From contig JAJDTB010000047.1 of the NCBI GenBank assembly GCA_022827345.1, forward strand, positions 1 through 64,000: DNA of 64,000 bases. Reading direction: 5' to 3'. The stretch is from Gemmatimonadota bacterium (GTDB lineage: Bacteria > Gemmatimonadota > Gemmatimonadetes > Longimicrobiales > Gaopeijiaceae). This document shows, piece by piece, positions 1-7,422 of this stretch. Each line of letters starts with the position of its first letter. The stretch's first letter is position 1. The notes beneath the pieces are model-generated. The model was not told the DNA's origin and ran no database searches. It saw only the letters and a program-made list of their open reading frames with translations. Position numbers and translations under genes: made by a program.

Positions 1-25
1 ACCGGGGTACTCCCGGACCTCAAGA

Positions 26-70
26 CGCCGGGGCCGTCCGGAGTCTTTCCGACCCTGGACGGCCCCGGCG
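26..70 (-). terminator. Probable terminator hairpin of the sigma factor gene
   Basis: A perfect 14-bp inverted repeat (arms 26-39 and 57-70) with a 17-base loop lies 32 bases past the stop codon of the minus-strand sigma factor. Only a short T-rich run follows on the minus strand, so it is a strong hairpin with a weak U-tract. Termination is inferred from its position. Confidence 0.6.
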
Positions 71-101
71 ACTCGGAGGGTCCCGTGAGGCGCGGGTGCG
101 G

Positions 102-743
102 CTATTCGATCATCGGTGCGATGATCCGCGCGAACTTGTTCCGCGCGCGGTTCAACCGGCTCTTCACCGTGCCCAGGTTGCAGCCCGTGATCTCGGCGAT
201 CTCCTCGTACGTCTTGCCGTGCAGTTCACGCAACACGAAGACCACCCGGTGATGCTCGGGCAGCATGGCCACCGCCTCGTTGACCTTTTGCCGCAGGAAC
301 CGCTTGCGGTACAGGTCGTCCGGACGCGTCGAAGGGTCTTCCCACTCCAGGGGACGGAAGTCTGCCTCCCAGTTCTTCACCAGCGCCTGGAAGAGCACCA
401 GCGGGTTTCGGGAGCGGTTGCGCAGCTCATTCTTGGCCAGGTTCCCGGCGATCGTGTAGATCCAGGTGGAGAACTTGCGGGATTGGTCGAATCTGTGGAG
501 GTGCCGGTAGACGCGAACGAAGGTCTCCTGTATCAGGTCCTCGGCCCGCTCCCGGTCTCCGACGGTTCGGTAGACAAAGTTCTGCAACCGCTTGTCGTAG
601 CGGTGCACCAATTCGGCAAATGCCTTCTCTTCGCCGGCAAGAAACCGTCGTACGACCTGGCTGTCGTCGAGTTCGGCGAGTCTCTTGTTGTGTTCCTGGC
701 TGGTGGTTCTCTGTGCAGTGAGAATCGGGTTGGTCTGTCCCAT
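102..743 (-). CDS. ECF-type RNA polymerase sigma factor
   Basis: This is a 213-residue sigma-70 family factor of the extracytoplasmic-function class. It would direct RNA polymerase to an alternative promoter set. Region 2 is visible at about residues 40-85, with the AEDLIQETF core followed by FSTWIYTIAGNLAKNE. Region 4, a helix-turn-helix ending in GCNLGTVKSRLNRAR, is near the C-terminus. No region 3 separates them, as expected for ECF factors. The start at 743 is chosen because a GAAAGGATGG purine stretch lies upstream; an in-frame extension to 875 reads as non-coding. No anti-sigma gene is adjacent, so the inducing signal is unknown. The nearest gene upstream is the NUDIX hydrolase on the same strand. 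Confidence 0.93.
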   Translation of the reverse strand: MGQTNPILTAQRTTSQEHNKRLAELDDSQVVRRFLAGEEKAFAELVHRYDKRLQNFVYRTVGDRERAEDLIQETFVRVYRHLHRFDQSRKFSTWIYTIAGNLAKNELRNRSRNPLVLFQALVKNWEADFRPLEWEDPSTRPDDLYRKRFLRQKVNEAVAMLPEHHRVVFVLRELHGKTYEEIAEITGCNLGTVKSRLNRARNKFARIIAPMIE

Positions 744-949
744 GATTCCACCATCCTTTCTGGCGACGGGCCGGACCGGGGATGCCCGGGGTCGCAATCG
801 AGTCGACGGTTCAAGTCGGAATCGCTTCGCGCATGAATCGTGCCAGCGCTCAGGCGTGCCGTTTCGGGGCAACACGGGCGTTCGATGTCCTTGTCAGGTG
901 ACACCGGTTTCCACTGCGCAAGACAGTCGCCGATCGGCAGCCGTCGATG

Positions 950-1513
950 TCAGCCGCGCAGCTCCGGGAGAAAACGCGCGGCGTAGAGCACCGACACGAT
1001 CGACTTCGCGTCGGTCATCTCGCCGCGGCGGATCAGATCGAGCACCGCGGAAAGCGCAACCGGAACGACTTCGAGGAACTCGTCCCGGTCCGTGCGACTC
1101 ACGCCTCGCGCCAGGTCGAAAGCGGCAAAGAGATGGATCTGCTCGTTCGTGAAGCCGGGTGTCGTGTGGATCGTGGTCAACCTCACGAGTCGCCCGGCCC
1201 GCACCCCCGCTTCCTCCTCCAGCTCCCGCCGGGCGCAGTCCTCCCAGCTCTCCCCCGGCTCGACGATCCCCGCCGGAACCTCGTAGATCACGCCGCCGGC
1301 GGCGTAGCGGTACTGGCGCAGAAGCAGCACCTCGGGATCGCCCTCCGAGCCGGTGTCCAGCACGGGCAGAACGGCTGCGGCGCCCCGGTGGCGCACCAGC
1401 TCCAGCGCCCCCTCCGATCCGTCCGGAAAGCGCACCCGATCGATACTGAGGTGCACCACCCGGCCGTCGTGGATCACGGTGGTATCGAGCAGGGCGTCAC
1501 GGTCCTCGCCCAT
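950..1513 (-). CDS. NUDIX hydrolase, ADP-ribose pyrophosphatase-like
   Basis: This 187-residue enzyme should hydrolyse a nucleoside diphosphate linked to another moiety, most likely ADP-ribose or a nucleotide sugar, with Mg2+. The complete Nudix box runs from about residue 82 to 104 (GIVEPGE, then RELEEEAGV). It is preceded by a beta-rich region (VLLLRQYRY, then VIYEVPAG) typical of the ADPRase branch. The ATG at 1513 is separated by a single base from the stop of the upstream M16 gene (TGA at 1517-1515), so it is almost certainly translationally coupled and the last gene of a three-gene operon. The substrate within the branch is not determined by sequence alone. Confidence 0.9.
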   Translation of the reverse strand: MGEDRDALLDTTVIHDGRVVHLSIDRVRFPDGSEGALELVRHRGAAAVLPVLDTGSEGDPEVLLLRQYRYAAGGVIYEVPAGIVEPGESWEDCARRELEEEAGVRAGRLVRLTTIHTTPGFTNEQIHLFAAFDLARGVSRTDRDEFLEVVPVALSAVLDLIRRGEMTDAKSIVSVLYAARFLPELRG

Positions 1514-1514
1514 G

Positions 1515-2882
1515 TCAGCCCGGCCCACCCTCGTCGCTGTGCACGGTAACCGGCCCGATTCCGAGGGCTTCCAGGGCGGGGGCCACCTCGCCGGCCTCGC
1601 CAACCACCACCGCACAGAGTTCGTCCGGCCGGATGTGCCGTTGTGCGGCTTCGGCCGCTTTGTCGCGGGTCACGGCGCGCACACGATCCCTGTAGCCGTG
1701 GTAGTAGTCGGCCGGAAGGTCGAAGACCACCGTCGCCGCCACGCGCGACGCGATCTGGCCGGTGGTCTCCATGCGCAGCGGGAAGACGCCGGCCAGGTAA
1801 CTGGTCGCGGCCGCGATCTCCTCTTCGGCGGGGCCCTGCTCGACCAGGGTCACGATCTCGCTGAAGATCTCCCGCACGGCCGCCCCCGTGACCGCTGATT
1901 CGACCGATGTCGACACGGCGAAGGGACCGGCCCCCCGGCGCGTCGCAAAGGAAGAGCGCACGCCGTAGGTGAAGCCGTGGCGCTCGCGAAGGTTGAGGTT
2001 GAGCCGTGAACCGAAGGAGCCGCCGAGCACGAGATTGAGCGTGGTAAGGGGGAAGAAATCGTCGATGAAGCGCGACACCCCGACGTGCCCGACGCGGATT
2101 TCCGACTGCACCGACCCGCCGCGGTGGACGACGTGGACGCTCCGGCCCCTTTCGCCGTCCCCATCGACGGCTTCCGGTGGAGTTTCCACCTCGCGATCCC
2201 AGTCGCCGAACGCCTGATCCGCAAGCTCGAGGGCCTCCCTGCTCTCCACGTCGCCCGCCACCACCAGCGCGGCCTGGCCGGGGCCGTAGCGCGACATCGC
2301 GAAGTCGCGAGCGCACGCGGGACCCAGGGCGCCCAGCGACGCCTCGGTGCCTCCCAGCGGCCGGCCGTAGGTGCCCTCCTCGCCGAAGACGAAGCGGACG
2401 AAGGAGTCCGCGGCCAGGGATCCCGGGTCCATCCGCCGATGCGTCGCCGTCGCGAGCCGTTGTGCCCTGTAACGCCGGAATTCCGATGGGGCGAAGGCCG
2501 GAGAGCGCACCATCCCGGCCAGCAGCGGCATGGCCCGGCCCAGGTGCTCCACCAGACATGAGACGGACACCGTCGTGTAGTCCCAGCCGGTCGTGGCGCC
2601 GAAGCTCGCGCCGATGTCCTCGAGTCGGGCCGCGAGTTCCCGGCTGGACAGACGCGCCGTGCCCCCTTCCAGCGCATCGCCGGTGAGCACGGCCAACCCG
2701 CCCTGGCCGCGCGGCACGCCCGTTTCGCCGGCCCGCAGCACCACCATCGCCGTGACGAGCCGGCCCGGCAGGTTGTGGACGATCCGCAGCTTCATGCCGT
2801 TGTCGAGACTGTCGTCGAGAACGGGAGGGAATTCGTAGGGTCGAATGGGGCCGGCTTGCGGGGGCGAGTTGCGTCCCGTCAC
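1515..2882 (-). CDS. M16 family peptidase-like subunit lacking the HxxEH zinc motif
   Basis: This 455-residue protein has the two-lobe pitrilysin/insulinase fold but carries no HxxEH. The equivalent stretch reads GLAVLTGDALEGGT. It keeps the C-terminal substrate-positioning segment RERHGFTYGVRSS, which supplies the Arg/Tyr pair of M16 partners. Known heterodimeric M16B peptidases pair one catalytic and one such non-catalytic subunit, and the upstream gene is a catalytic M16. The start is a GTG at 2882 that overlaps the upstream TGA by four bases (GTGA), which supports stoichiometric, coupled expression. There is no obvious signal peptide from this start. I infer that it is the structural partner of the upstream gene product. 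Confidence 0.9.
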   Translation of the reverse strand: MTGRNSPPQAGPIRPYEFPPVLDDSLDNGMKLRIVHNLPGRLVTAMVVLRAGETGVPRGQGGLAVLTGDALEGGTARLSSRELAARLEDIGASFGATTGWDYTTVSVSCLVEHLGRAMPLLAGMVRSPAFAPSEFRRYRAQRLATATHRRMDPGSLAADSFVRFVFGEEGTYGRPLGGTEASLGALGPACARDFAMSRYGPGQAALVVAGDVESREALELADQAFGDWDREVETPPEAVDGDGERGRSVHVVHRGGSVQSEIRVGHVGVSRFIDDFFPLTTLNLVLGGSFGSRLNLNLRERHGFTYGVRSSFATRRGAGPFAVSTSVESAVTGAAVREIFSEIVTLVEQGPAEEEIAAATSYLAGVFPLRMETTGQIASRVAATVVFDLPADYYHGYRDRVRAVTRDKAAEAAQRHIRPDELCAVVVGEAGEVAPALEALGIGPVTVHSDEGGPG

Positions 2883-4141
2883 GACGCGGCCGCCGGCATG
2901 TAGCGAACCACTGCCCGGTTTTCGGGATGGAGGTAGCGCCCCGCCCACGCCCTGACTTCCTCCGGAGTGACGCGCCGCATGCGCCGCAGATCCTCGTTCA
3001 GGCGGTTCGCCGAGCCGAAGTGGGTAGCGTACATCGACAGCAGGTCGGCGCGGGTCTCCACCTGCTGCAAGGCTCTCAGCATGCGGGTCTCCTCGCCGAT
3101 CACCGCCCGTGACACCTCGTCCTCCGTGATGTCGGCGGCCTGGTCGAGTTCCCGCGCGACGGCAGCCTCGAGTTCGTCCACATCGCTGTCGGGATAGCCG
3201 GTGGCGACGGTCAGGAAGATGGTCGCGCCCGAGGTGAGGGGCAGGACATGACAGGACGCCGACTTCGCCGCGCGCCGGCGCACGACCCGATCGTACAGCC
3301 GCGAGGACCGCCCCGTGCCAAGGCAGGAGGCGGCGGCCTCGGCCGGATAATACAGGTCGGTCGTGAACGGAGGCACCCGGGCCGCAACGTACACCCTCGG
3401 CAGCGGCACTGGACCGGGCGCATCGGAGCGCAGGGTTTCGCCGGTTTCGAAGGCAACGCGATCGTCGCCGGGCAGCGGAGGCGGAACGTCGCCCCTTGCG
3501 ATCTCGCCGAAGTAGCGATCGACCCGCCCGAGCGCGTGGACAGGGTCGAAGTCGCCGCAGATCGACAGCACCGCGTTGTTGGGGACGTAATAGGTGGCGA
3601 AGAAGTCACTGACGTCGCCGAGGGTGGCCGCCGCGATGTCCTCGAGGCTGCCGATCACGGTGTGATGATAGGGGTGCGTCTCGGGGAACAGGAGGGATTG
3701 GAGGCGCTCGTCCCAGTCGCCGTAGGGCTGATTGTCGTAGCGCTCACGGCGCTCGTTCATCACGACCTGGCGCTGGTTCTCCAGCTTCTCGGACGTCATC
3801 GCCGGAAGCATCCACCCCATGCGGTCGGACTCCAGCCAGAGCGCCAGGTCCAGGTGATGAGGGGGGACCGTCTCGAAGTAGTTGGTTCGGTCGAACCATG
3901 TCGTCGCGTTCGCGGACCCGCCCACGCTTTCGATGTGCTTGAAGTGTCCGTTCTTGGGGACGTGCGCCGAACCCTGGAACATCATGTGCTCGAAGAGATG
4001 GGCGAATCCGGTCCTGCCGGCCTCCTCGTTCCGCGACCCTACTCCGTACCAGAGGTTGACCGCCGTCACCGGGGCCCTGTTGTCCGCGGCCATCACCACT
4101 CTCAAGCCGTTATCGAGAGTGTACTCCTCGACATCTATCAT
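2879..4141 (-). CDS. M16 family zinc metallopeptidase, catalytic subunit
   Basis: This 420-residue peptidase of the insulinase/processing-peptidase family carries the inverted zinc motif HLFEH at residues 48-52. A downstream glutamate-rich helix (ENQRQVVMNERRERYDNQ) provides the third metal ligand and is diagnostic of active M16 enzymes. The C-terminal lobe follows. No export signal is visible at the N-terminus (MIDVEEYTLDNG). It is the first gene of the operon M16 catalytic, M16 non-catalytic, NUDIX. A run of G residues upstream of the ATG serves as ribosome-binding site. Divergent transcription with the aminotransferase leaves 155 bases for both promoters. Role: degradation of peptides held in the enclosed chamber. 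Confidence 0.94.
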   Translation of the reverse strand: MIDVEEYTLDNGLRVVMAADNRAPVTAVNLWYGVGSRNEEAGRTGFAHLFEHMMFQGSAHVPKNGHFKHIESVGGSANATTWFDRTNYFETVPPHHLDLALWLESDRMGWMLPAMTSEKLENQRQVVMNERRERYDNQPYGDWDERLQSLLFPETHPYHHTVIGSLEDIAAATLGDVSDFFATYYVPNNAVLSICGDFDPVHALGRVDRYFGEIARGDVPPPLPGDDRVAFETGETLRSDAPGPVPLPRVYVAARVPPFTTDLYYPAEAAASCLGTGRSSRLYDRVVRRRAAKSASCHVLPLTSGATIFLTVATGYPDSDVDELEAAVARELDQAADITEDEVSRAVIGEETRMLRALQQVETRADLLSMYATHFGSANRLNEDLRRMRRVTPEEVRAWAGRYLHPENRAVVRYMPAAAS

Positions 4142-4296
4142 TCCGCGTCTTCCCCCCTCGCACCATTATTACTGTGGCAAGTCCAACACTCTCCCGGCCT
4201 GTCGGGCCGCACGAGCCGCGAGCGCAACCTTGAATGCCCGCGACTTGGAGGCTACCCGTTGAGGACGGCATCCACAACCGAAGAGGAGTCAGCGTC

Positions 4297-5439
4297 GTGG
4301 CATTCACGCCCTTTGAGATGGAACGGTGGCAGTCCACCTTCGAGCACAGGGTCGATTACAACCTCTCCGAGAGCGGTGTGCACCCCCTCACGGTGGGTGA
4401 ACTGCTGTCATACGCCCGCCATGGGACCGACCTTTCCGGCGTGCGGCTGGGGTACAGCCAGTCCAACGGCACGGACGAGCTGAGAGCGCGCATCGCCTCG
4501 CTGTATCCGGGGGCCACGGACCGGTCGGTGGTCGTCACGATCGGGGGCGCCGAAGCCAATTTCGTGGGCTTCTGGGAGCTTGCGGGCCGGGGGGGCAAGG
4601 CGGCGGTGATGCTCCCCAACTACATGCAGGTTCCCGGGCTGATCCGGAACTTCGAAGGCGGAGCCATCCCCTTCCACCTGCGCGAAGAGACCGGCTGGCG
4701 CCCCGACCTGAACCAGCTCGAAGCGGCGCTGAAGGCCGGTGCCGGCTTCGTTCTGGTGACCAATCCGAACAACCCCACCGGCGTGGCTCTGACCTCGGTG
4801 GAGATGGACGACATCGTCTCTCTCGCCGACAGACACGGAGCCTGGATCCTCAGCGACGAGGTCTACCGGGGTGCGGAGGTCGCGGACGCCCCGGTGCCCA
4901 GCTTCTGGGGACGCTACGACAGGGTCCTGGTCACCAATTCGCTGTCGAAGGCCTACGCGCTGCCCGGAGTCCGGCTCGGGTGGGTCGTGGGGCCGGATGA
5001 CGTGGTGGAGCGTCTGTGGGCGCGCACCGACTACACCACCATCGCGCCGCCGTCGGTCTCCGACGCCCTCGCCAGGATCGCGCTGTCCCCCGAGGTGCGG
5101 CCGCGGATTCTCGAGCGGACACGGGGGATCATCCGGCACAATCTGGGTATCCTGGCGGACTGGGTGGCATCCTCCGGCGGCCTCTTCAGCTACACGCCGC
5201 CCGACGCCGGCGCCATCGCCATGGTGCGCTACCGAGCGGACATCGGCTCCGGCGAACTCGCCGAGCGGCTGCGCGTGGAGCAGAGCGTTTTGATCGTACC
5301 GGGCGTCCACTTCGGCATCGACCACACGATGCGTCTGGGATTCGGCCCTCCCGAAGCGGAGCTGGTGGCGGGACTCGACCGTCTCGGCACGGCATTCGAG
5401 GCGCTCGTCGGCGTGGCGGCCGGCCAGCGATCCATCTAG
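4297..5439 (+). CDS. Class I/II PLP-dependent aminotransferase
   Basis: This 380-residue fold-type I enzyme has NPNNPTG at about residues 156-162, DEVY at 187-190 and the PLP-binding lysine in SLSKAYALPGVRLGW at about 218. The start is taken as GTG 4297 because AGAGGAG sits eight bases upstream; the ATG at 4234 has no such site. The N-terminus (NLSESGVHPLTVGELL) resembles the branch that includes arginine-modifying and other atypical PLP enzymes rather than ordinary aspartate aminotransferases. That is an impression, and the substrate is unknown. It faces the M16 operon divergently and runs convergently into the SRAP gene, with only 18 bases between the two stop codons. Confidence 0.92.
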   Translation: MAFTPFEMERWQSTFEHRVDYNLSESGVHPLTVGELLSYARHGTDLSGVRLGYSQSNGTDELRARIASLYPGATDRSVVVTIGGAEANFVGFWELAGRGGKAAVMLPNYMQVPGLIRNFEGGAIPFHLREETGWRPDLNQLEAALKAGAGFVLVTNPNNPTGVALTSVEMDDIVSLADRHGAWILSDEVYRGAEVADAPVPSFWGRYDRVLVTNSLSKAYALPGVRLGWVVGPDDVVERLWARTDYTTIAPPSVSDALARIALSPEVRPRILERTRGIIRHNLGILADWVASSGGLFSYTPPDAGAIAMVRYRADIGSGELAERLRVEQSVLIVPGVHFGIDHTMRLGFGPPEAELVAGLDRLGTAFEALVGVAAGQRSI

Positions 5440-5460
5440 CTAAGCTAGCTAAGCTAACTA
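5436..5460. repeat. Short tandem repeat at a convergent gene end
   Basis: The unit CTAGCTAAG occurs twice in tandem (5436-5444 and 5445-5453), followed by the partial unit CTAACTA. The stop codons of both converging genes (TAG at 5437-5439 on plus, TAG at 5460-5458 on minus) lie within it, and it presents stops in several frames on both strands. Confidence 0.7.
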
Positions 5461-6147
5461 TCTGGCCAAGTCAGTCAGCTCCACGCGATCCACACACTCC
5501 GGCTCGTCGTGCCCGGCGCGGTTGACCGCACGCGACACCGGGTGCAGCTGCAACTCCGGAGAGTCCGCTGCGGCCAGAATCTCGTGCAGCACGGAAGCCG
5601 GGGTACCGCGTGCCAGCCAGTCGTCCCACGCGGACTCCGTCAGTATCACCGGAACCCGGTCGTGCAGCCATTCGATCGACGCGGGCGCGGAGCGCGTGAG
5701 GATCGAAAAGGTCGCGATGCGATCGCCTCCCGGCGGCGCCCAGAACGACCAGATCCCCGCCATGCCGAAGAGGGAGCGGTCCGGCTGGTGGATCCAGTAG
5801 GGCTGCTTGCCGGTTGAGCGGGCCTCCCATTCATAGAAGCCGTCGGCCGGCACCAGGCAGCGCCGGGCCAGGAAGGATTCGCGGTAGGCGCTGCGCGTGG
5901 CGACCGTTTCCGAACGGGCGTTGATCATCCGCGCTCCGGCGCGCGCGTCGCGGGCCCAGTGCGGCAGCAGACCCCACCGCATCGGTCCGGCCCGCCTTCC
6001 GCCCGGCACGGCGATGACGACGGGAACCTCATCGGTCGGGGCCACATTGTAGCGCGGCCGGTGAATGTCGCGGATGGGATCGATGTCGGCGGCGAAGACC
6101 GCCGCTACCGCGTCCACCTCTTCAGCAAGGGTGAAGCGGCCGCACAC
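5458..6147 (-). CDS. SRAP domain abasic-site processing protein (HMCES/YedK family)
   Basis: This 229-residue SOS-response-associated peptidase family protein shields abasic sites in single-stranded DNA by forming a covalent thiazolidine link through its N-terminal cysteine. Cys2 is directly after the initiator Met (MCGRFT). The other signature residues are Asn34 (YNVAP), Glu106 (GFYEW) and His162 (LHDRVPVIL). The length is typical of bacterial members. It is a single gene, convergent with the aminotransferase. Its start lies next to a MITE-like element whose left end is 16 bases upstream of the ATG, so the native promoter may have been displaced or replaced. Confidence 0.95.
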   Translation of the reverse strand: MCGRFTLAEEVDAVAAVFAADIDPIRDIHRPRYNVAPTDEVPVVIAVPGGRRAGPMRWGLLPHWARDARAGARMINARSETVATRSAYRESFLARRCLVPADGFYEWEARSTGKQPYWIHQPDRSLFGMAGIWSFWAPPGGDRIATFSILTRSAPASIEWLHDRVPVILTESAWDDWLARGTPASVLHEILAAADSPELQLHPVSRAVNRAGHDEPECVDRVELTDLAR

Positions 6148-6162
6148 TTGCTTCCAGGGCTC

Positions 6163-6393
6163 CTAGTGTCCTGTCCCGGAAATTTCTCGGCTATTCGAGC
6201 ACCGATGCATCCGTGCTGGACCGCTACGCTCGCCGTGCCGCATTGTCACATGTACATTACATTTGGTCATGTTTTCTTTACGTTTCTATCTTCGGGGCTC
6301 CGCTCTGCGGTGCTATTCGCCTCTCAGAGCGCCTTGCCAGCCCGGCGCCTCGGCACTCTCGTTAGCACGCGAACTTCCGGGACGGGACACTAG
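6163..6393. mobile_element. MITE-like element, 231 bp, with ~23-bp terminal inverted repeats
   Basis: The left end CTAGTGTCCTGTCCCGG (continuing to 6186) is matched in inverse orientation by the right end at 6371-6393, whose reverse complement begins CTAGTGTCCCGTCCCGG and continues GAAGTTC. The arms differ at only about two positions plus one length change. Both ends carry TA inside CTAG, compatible with TA target duplication as in IS630/Tc1-type elements. No transposase reading frame fits inside, so it would be non-autonomous. The right inverted repeat supplies the TAG stop codon of the neighbouring aspartoacylase-like gene. A copy of the 43-bp conserved motif sits near its centre. Family assignment is inference. 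Confidence 0.6.
6244..6287 (+). promoter_or_regulatory. Conserved AT-rich motif, copy 1
   Basis: The motif has ATTACA, then GTCATGTTT 10 bases later, then TTTAC 21 bases after the first base of ATTACA. The same spacing is found at 16046-16088 (minus) and 41681-41723 (plus). The 5' part is an imperfect palindrome of the form TGTAAT-N6-ATTACA (here TGTCAC at the left). This copy lies in the middle of the MITE-like element between the SRAP and aspartoacylase-like genes. Confidence 0.5.
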
Positions 6394-7415
6394 TGTCCGC
6401 CCGGACCTCGAAGGTGACCGCGCTCGCGTACGACGAAGAAGCCGTCCTCGCCGAGCTTCTGGTAGAGGGGCATGAGCAGCATACCGCCGACGGGAGCCAC
6501 GATTTCGCCGGTCCGGTCCTCTCCAACCACCGTCCCGGCGCGCACCGGCTGGAAATTGGTGAAGCCGGGCCGCGTCCGGTAGCGGTCTTCCGGCTGCACG
6601 GGATGACGGTGGACCATCTCGAAGGTCTTCGGCAGGTTCCGCCGCGCGGCGCGCATGATCCGGCGGCTGCTCTCGAAGTCGGGAATGGCAGCTTCGGAGA
6701 GCATCCCCGCCGCTCGGAGCGCCAGCCAGACGGCGGCCTGGGCCCTGTTGACGGCGCGGGGCTCTTCGTGCTGCCCGCACTCGCAGACGGTGGTCGTATA
6801 CCCGAGGTCGTCGAGGTGCGCGAGCAGGGTGCCCTCGAGGTGCTCGTTCAGTCCCAGAACGAGCGGCACCGGAATCGCCATTGCGAAGCGGCGGTGAGCC
6901 GGGCGGTCGGCAGTAGAGGTGAAGGTGCCGCCCCATCCCGAAGTCGTGTGCAGGTCGAGCACGTGGACCGGCCCCCGGCGCCGCGTGGACACTGTGTCGA
7001 GCAGGTGCAGCAGGCGGACCATCTCCTCGTCCTCGGGACCCGGCGCGGGACTCCGCCGTCGGCGCGATGACGACCCGCCCGAGGGGTCGCCGTGCACAGA
7101 TAGCCCGTGTCTGGAACCTTCCACGCGCGACGGCGTCCAGGCGCGGTTCAGATCGTAGGACATGAAGCGTCGCCCGGCGGCCAGTGCCAGGGAGTTCCCG
7201 ATCACGGCCACGAAGTCGCCGGAGAGCAGTTGCCGGCGCGCCTGAATCTGCCCGATCAGGGTCTTGAGCGCCTGAACGCCCGCGGGCTCGTTGCCGTGCA
7301 GGCCGCCGATGCAGAGCAGAAGAGGGCCTTCCGAATGCCCCTCGACCCAGCCGATCAGGCCGCTCCGGGGGGCGGGAACCGGATCGGAGGCGAGACTCCC
7401 GGCGCTCGACATCAT
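6390..7415 (-). CDS. Succinylglutamate desuccinylase/aspartoacylase family hydrolase
   Basis: This 341-residue zinc hydrolase belongs to the M14-related AstE/AspA family, which removes acyl groups from acylated amino acids. Zinc ligands are His40 and Glu43 in GGLHGNEPAG and His156 in LDLHTTSGWGG; the catalytic glutamate is probably Glu212 in CECGQHEE. YDLNR at 88-91 adds the substrate-binding Arg. A basic, Ser/Arg-rich loop around residues 112-125 is an insertion. It begins 7 bases after the GCS2-CBS gene and is surely co-transcribed with it. Its TAG stop is provided by the right end of the MITE-like element, so the C-terminus may be altered from the ancestral form. The exact substrate is unknown. 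Confidence 0.9.
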   Translation of the reverse strand: MMSSAGSLASDPVPAPRSGLIGWVEGHSEGPLLLCIGGLHGNEPAGVQALKTLIGQIQARRQLLSGDFVAVIGNSLALAAGRRFMSYDLNRAWTPSRVEGSRHGLSVHGDPSGGSSSRRRRSPAPGPEDEEMVRLLHLLDTVSTRRRGPVHVLDLHTTSGWGGTFTSTADRPAHRRFAMAIPVPLVLGLNEHLEGTLLAHLDDLGYTTTVCECGQHEEPRAVNRAQAAVWLALRAAGMLSEAAIPDFESSRRIMRAARRNLPKTFEMVHRHPVQPEDRYRTRPGFTNFQPVRAGTVVGEDRTGEIVAPVGGMLLMPLYQKLGEDGFFVVRERGHLRGPGGH

Positions 7416-7422
7416 CCCGGCT

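Noticed and set aside
5436..5460. CTAGCTAAG repeats as a regulatory element
   Set aside because: They lie between convergent stop codons and are explained as a short tandem duplication that provides stops.
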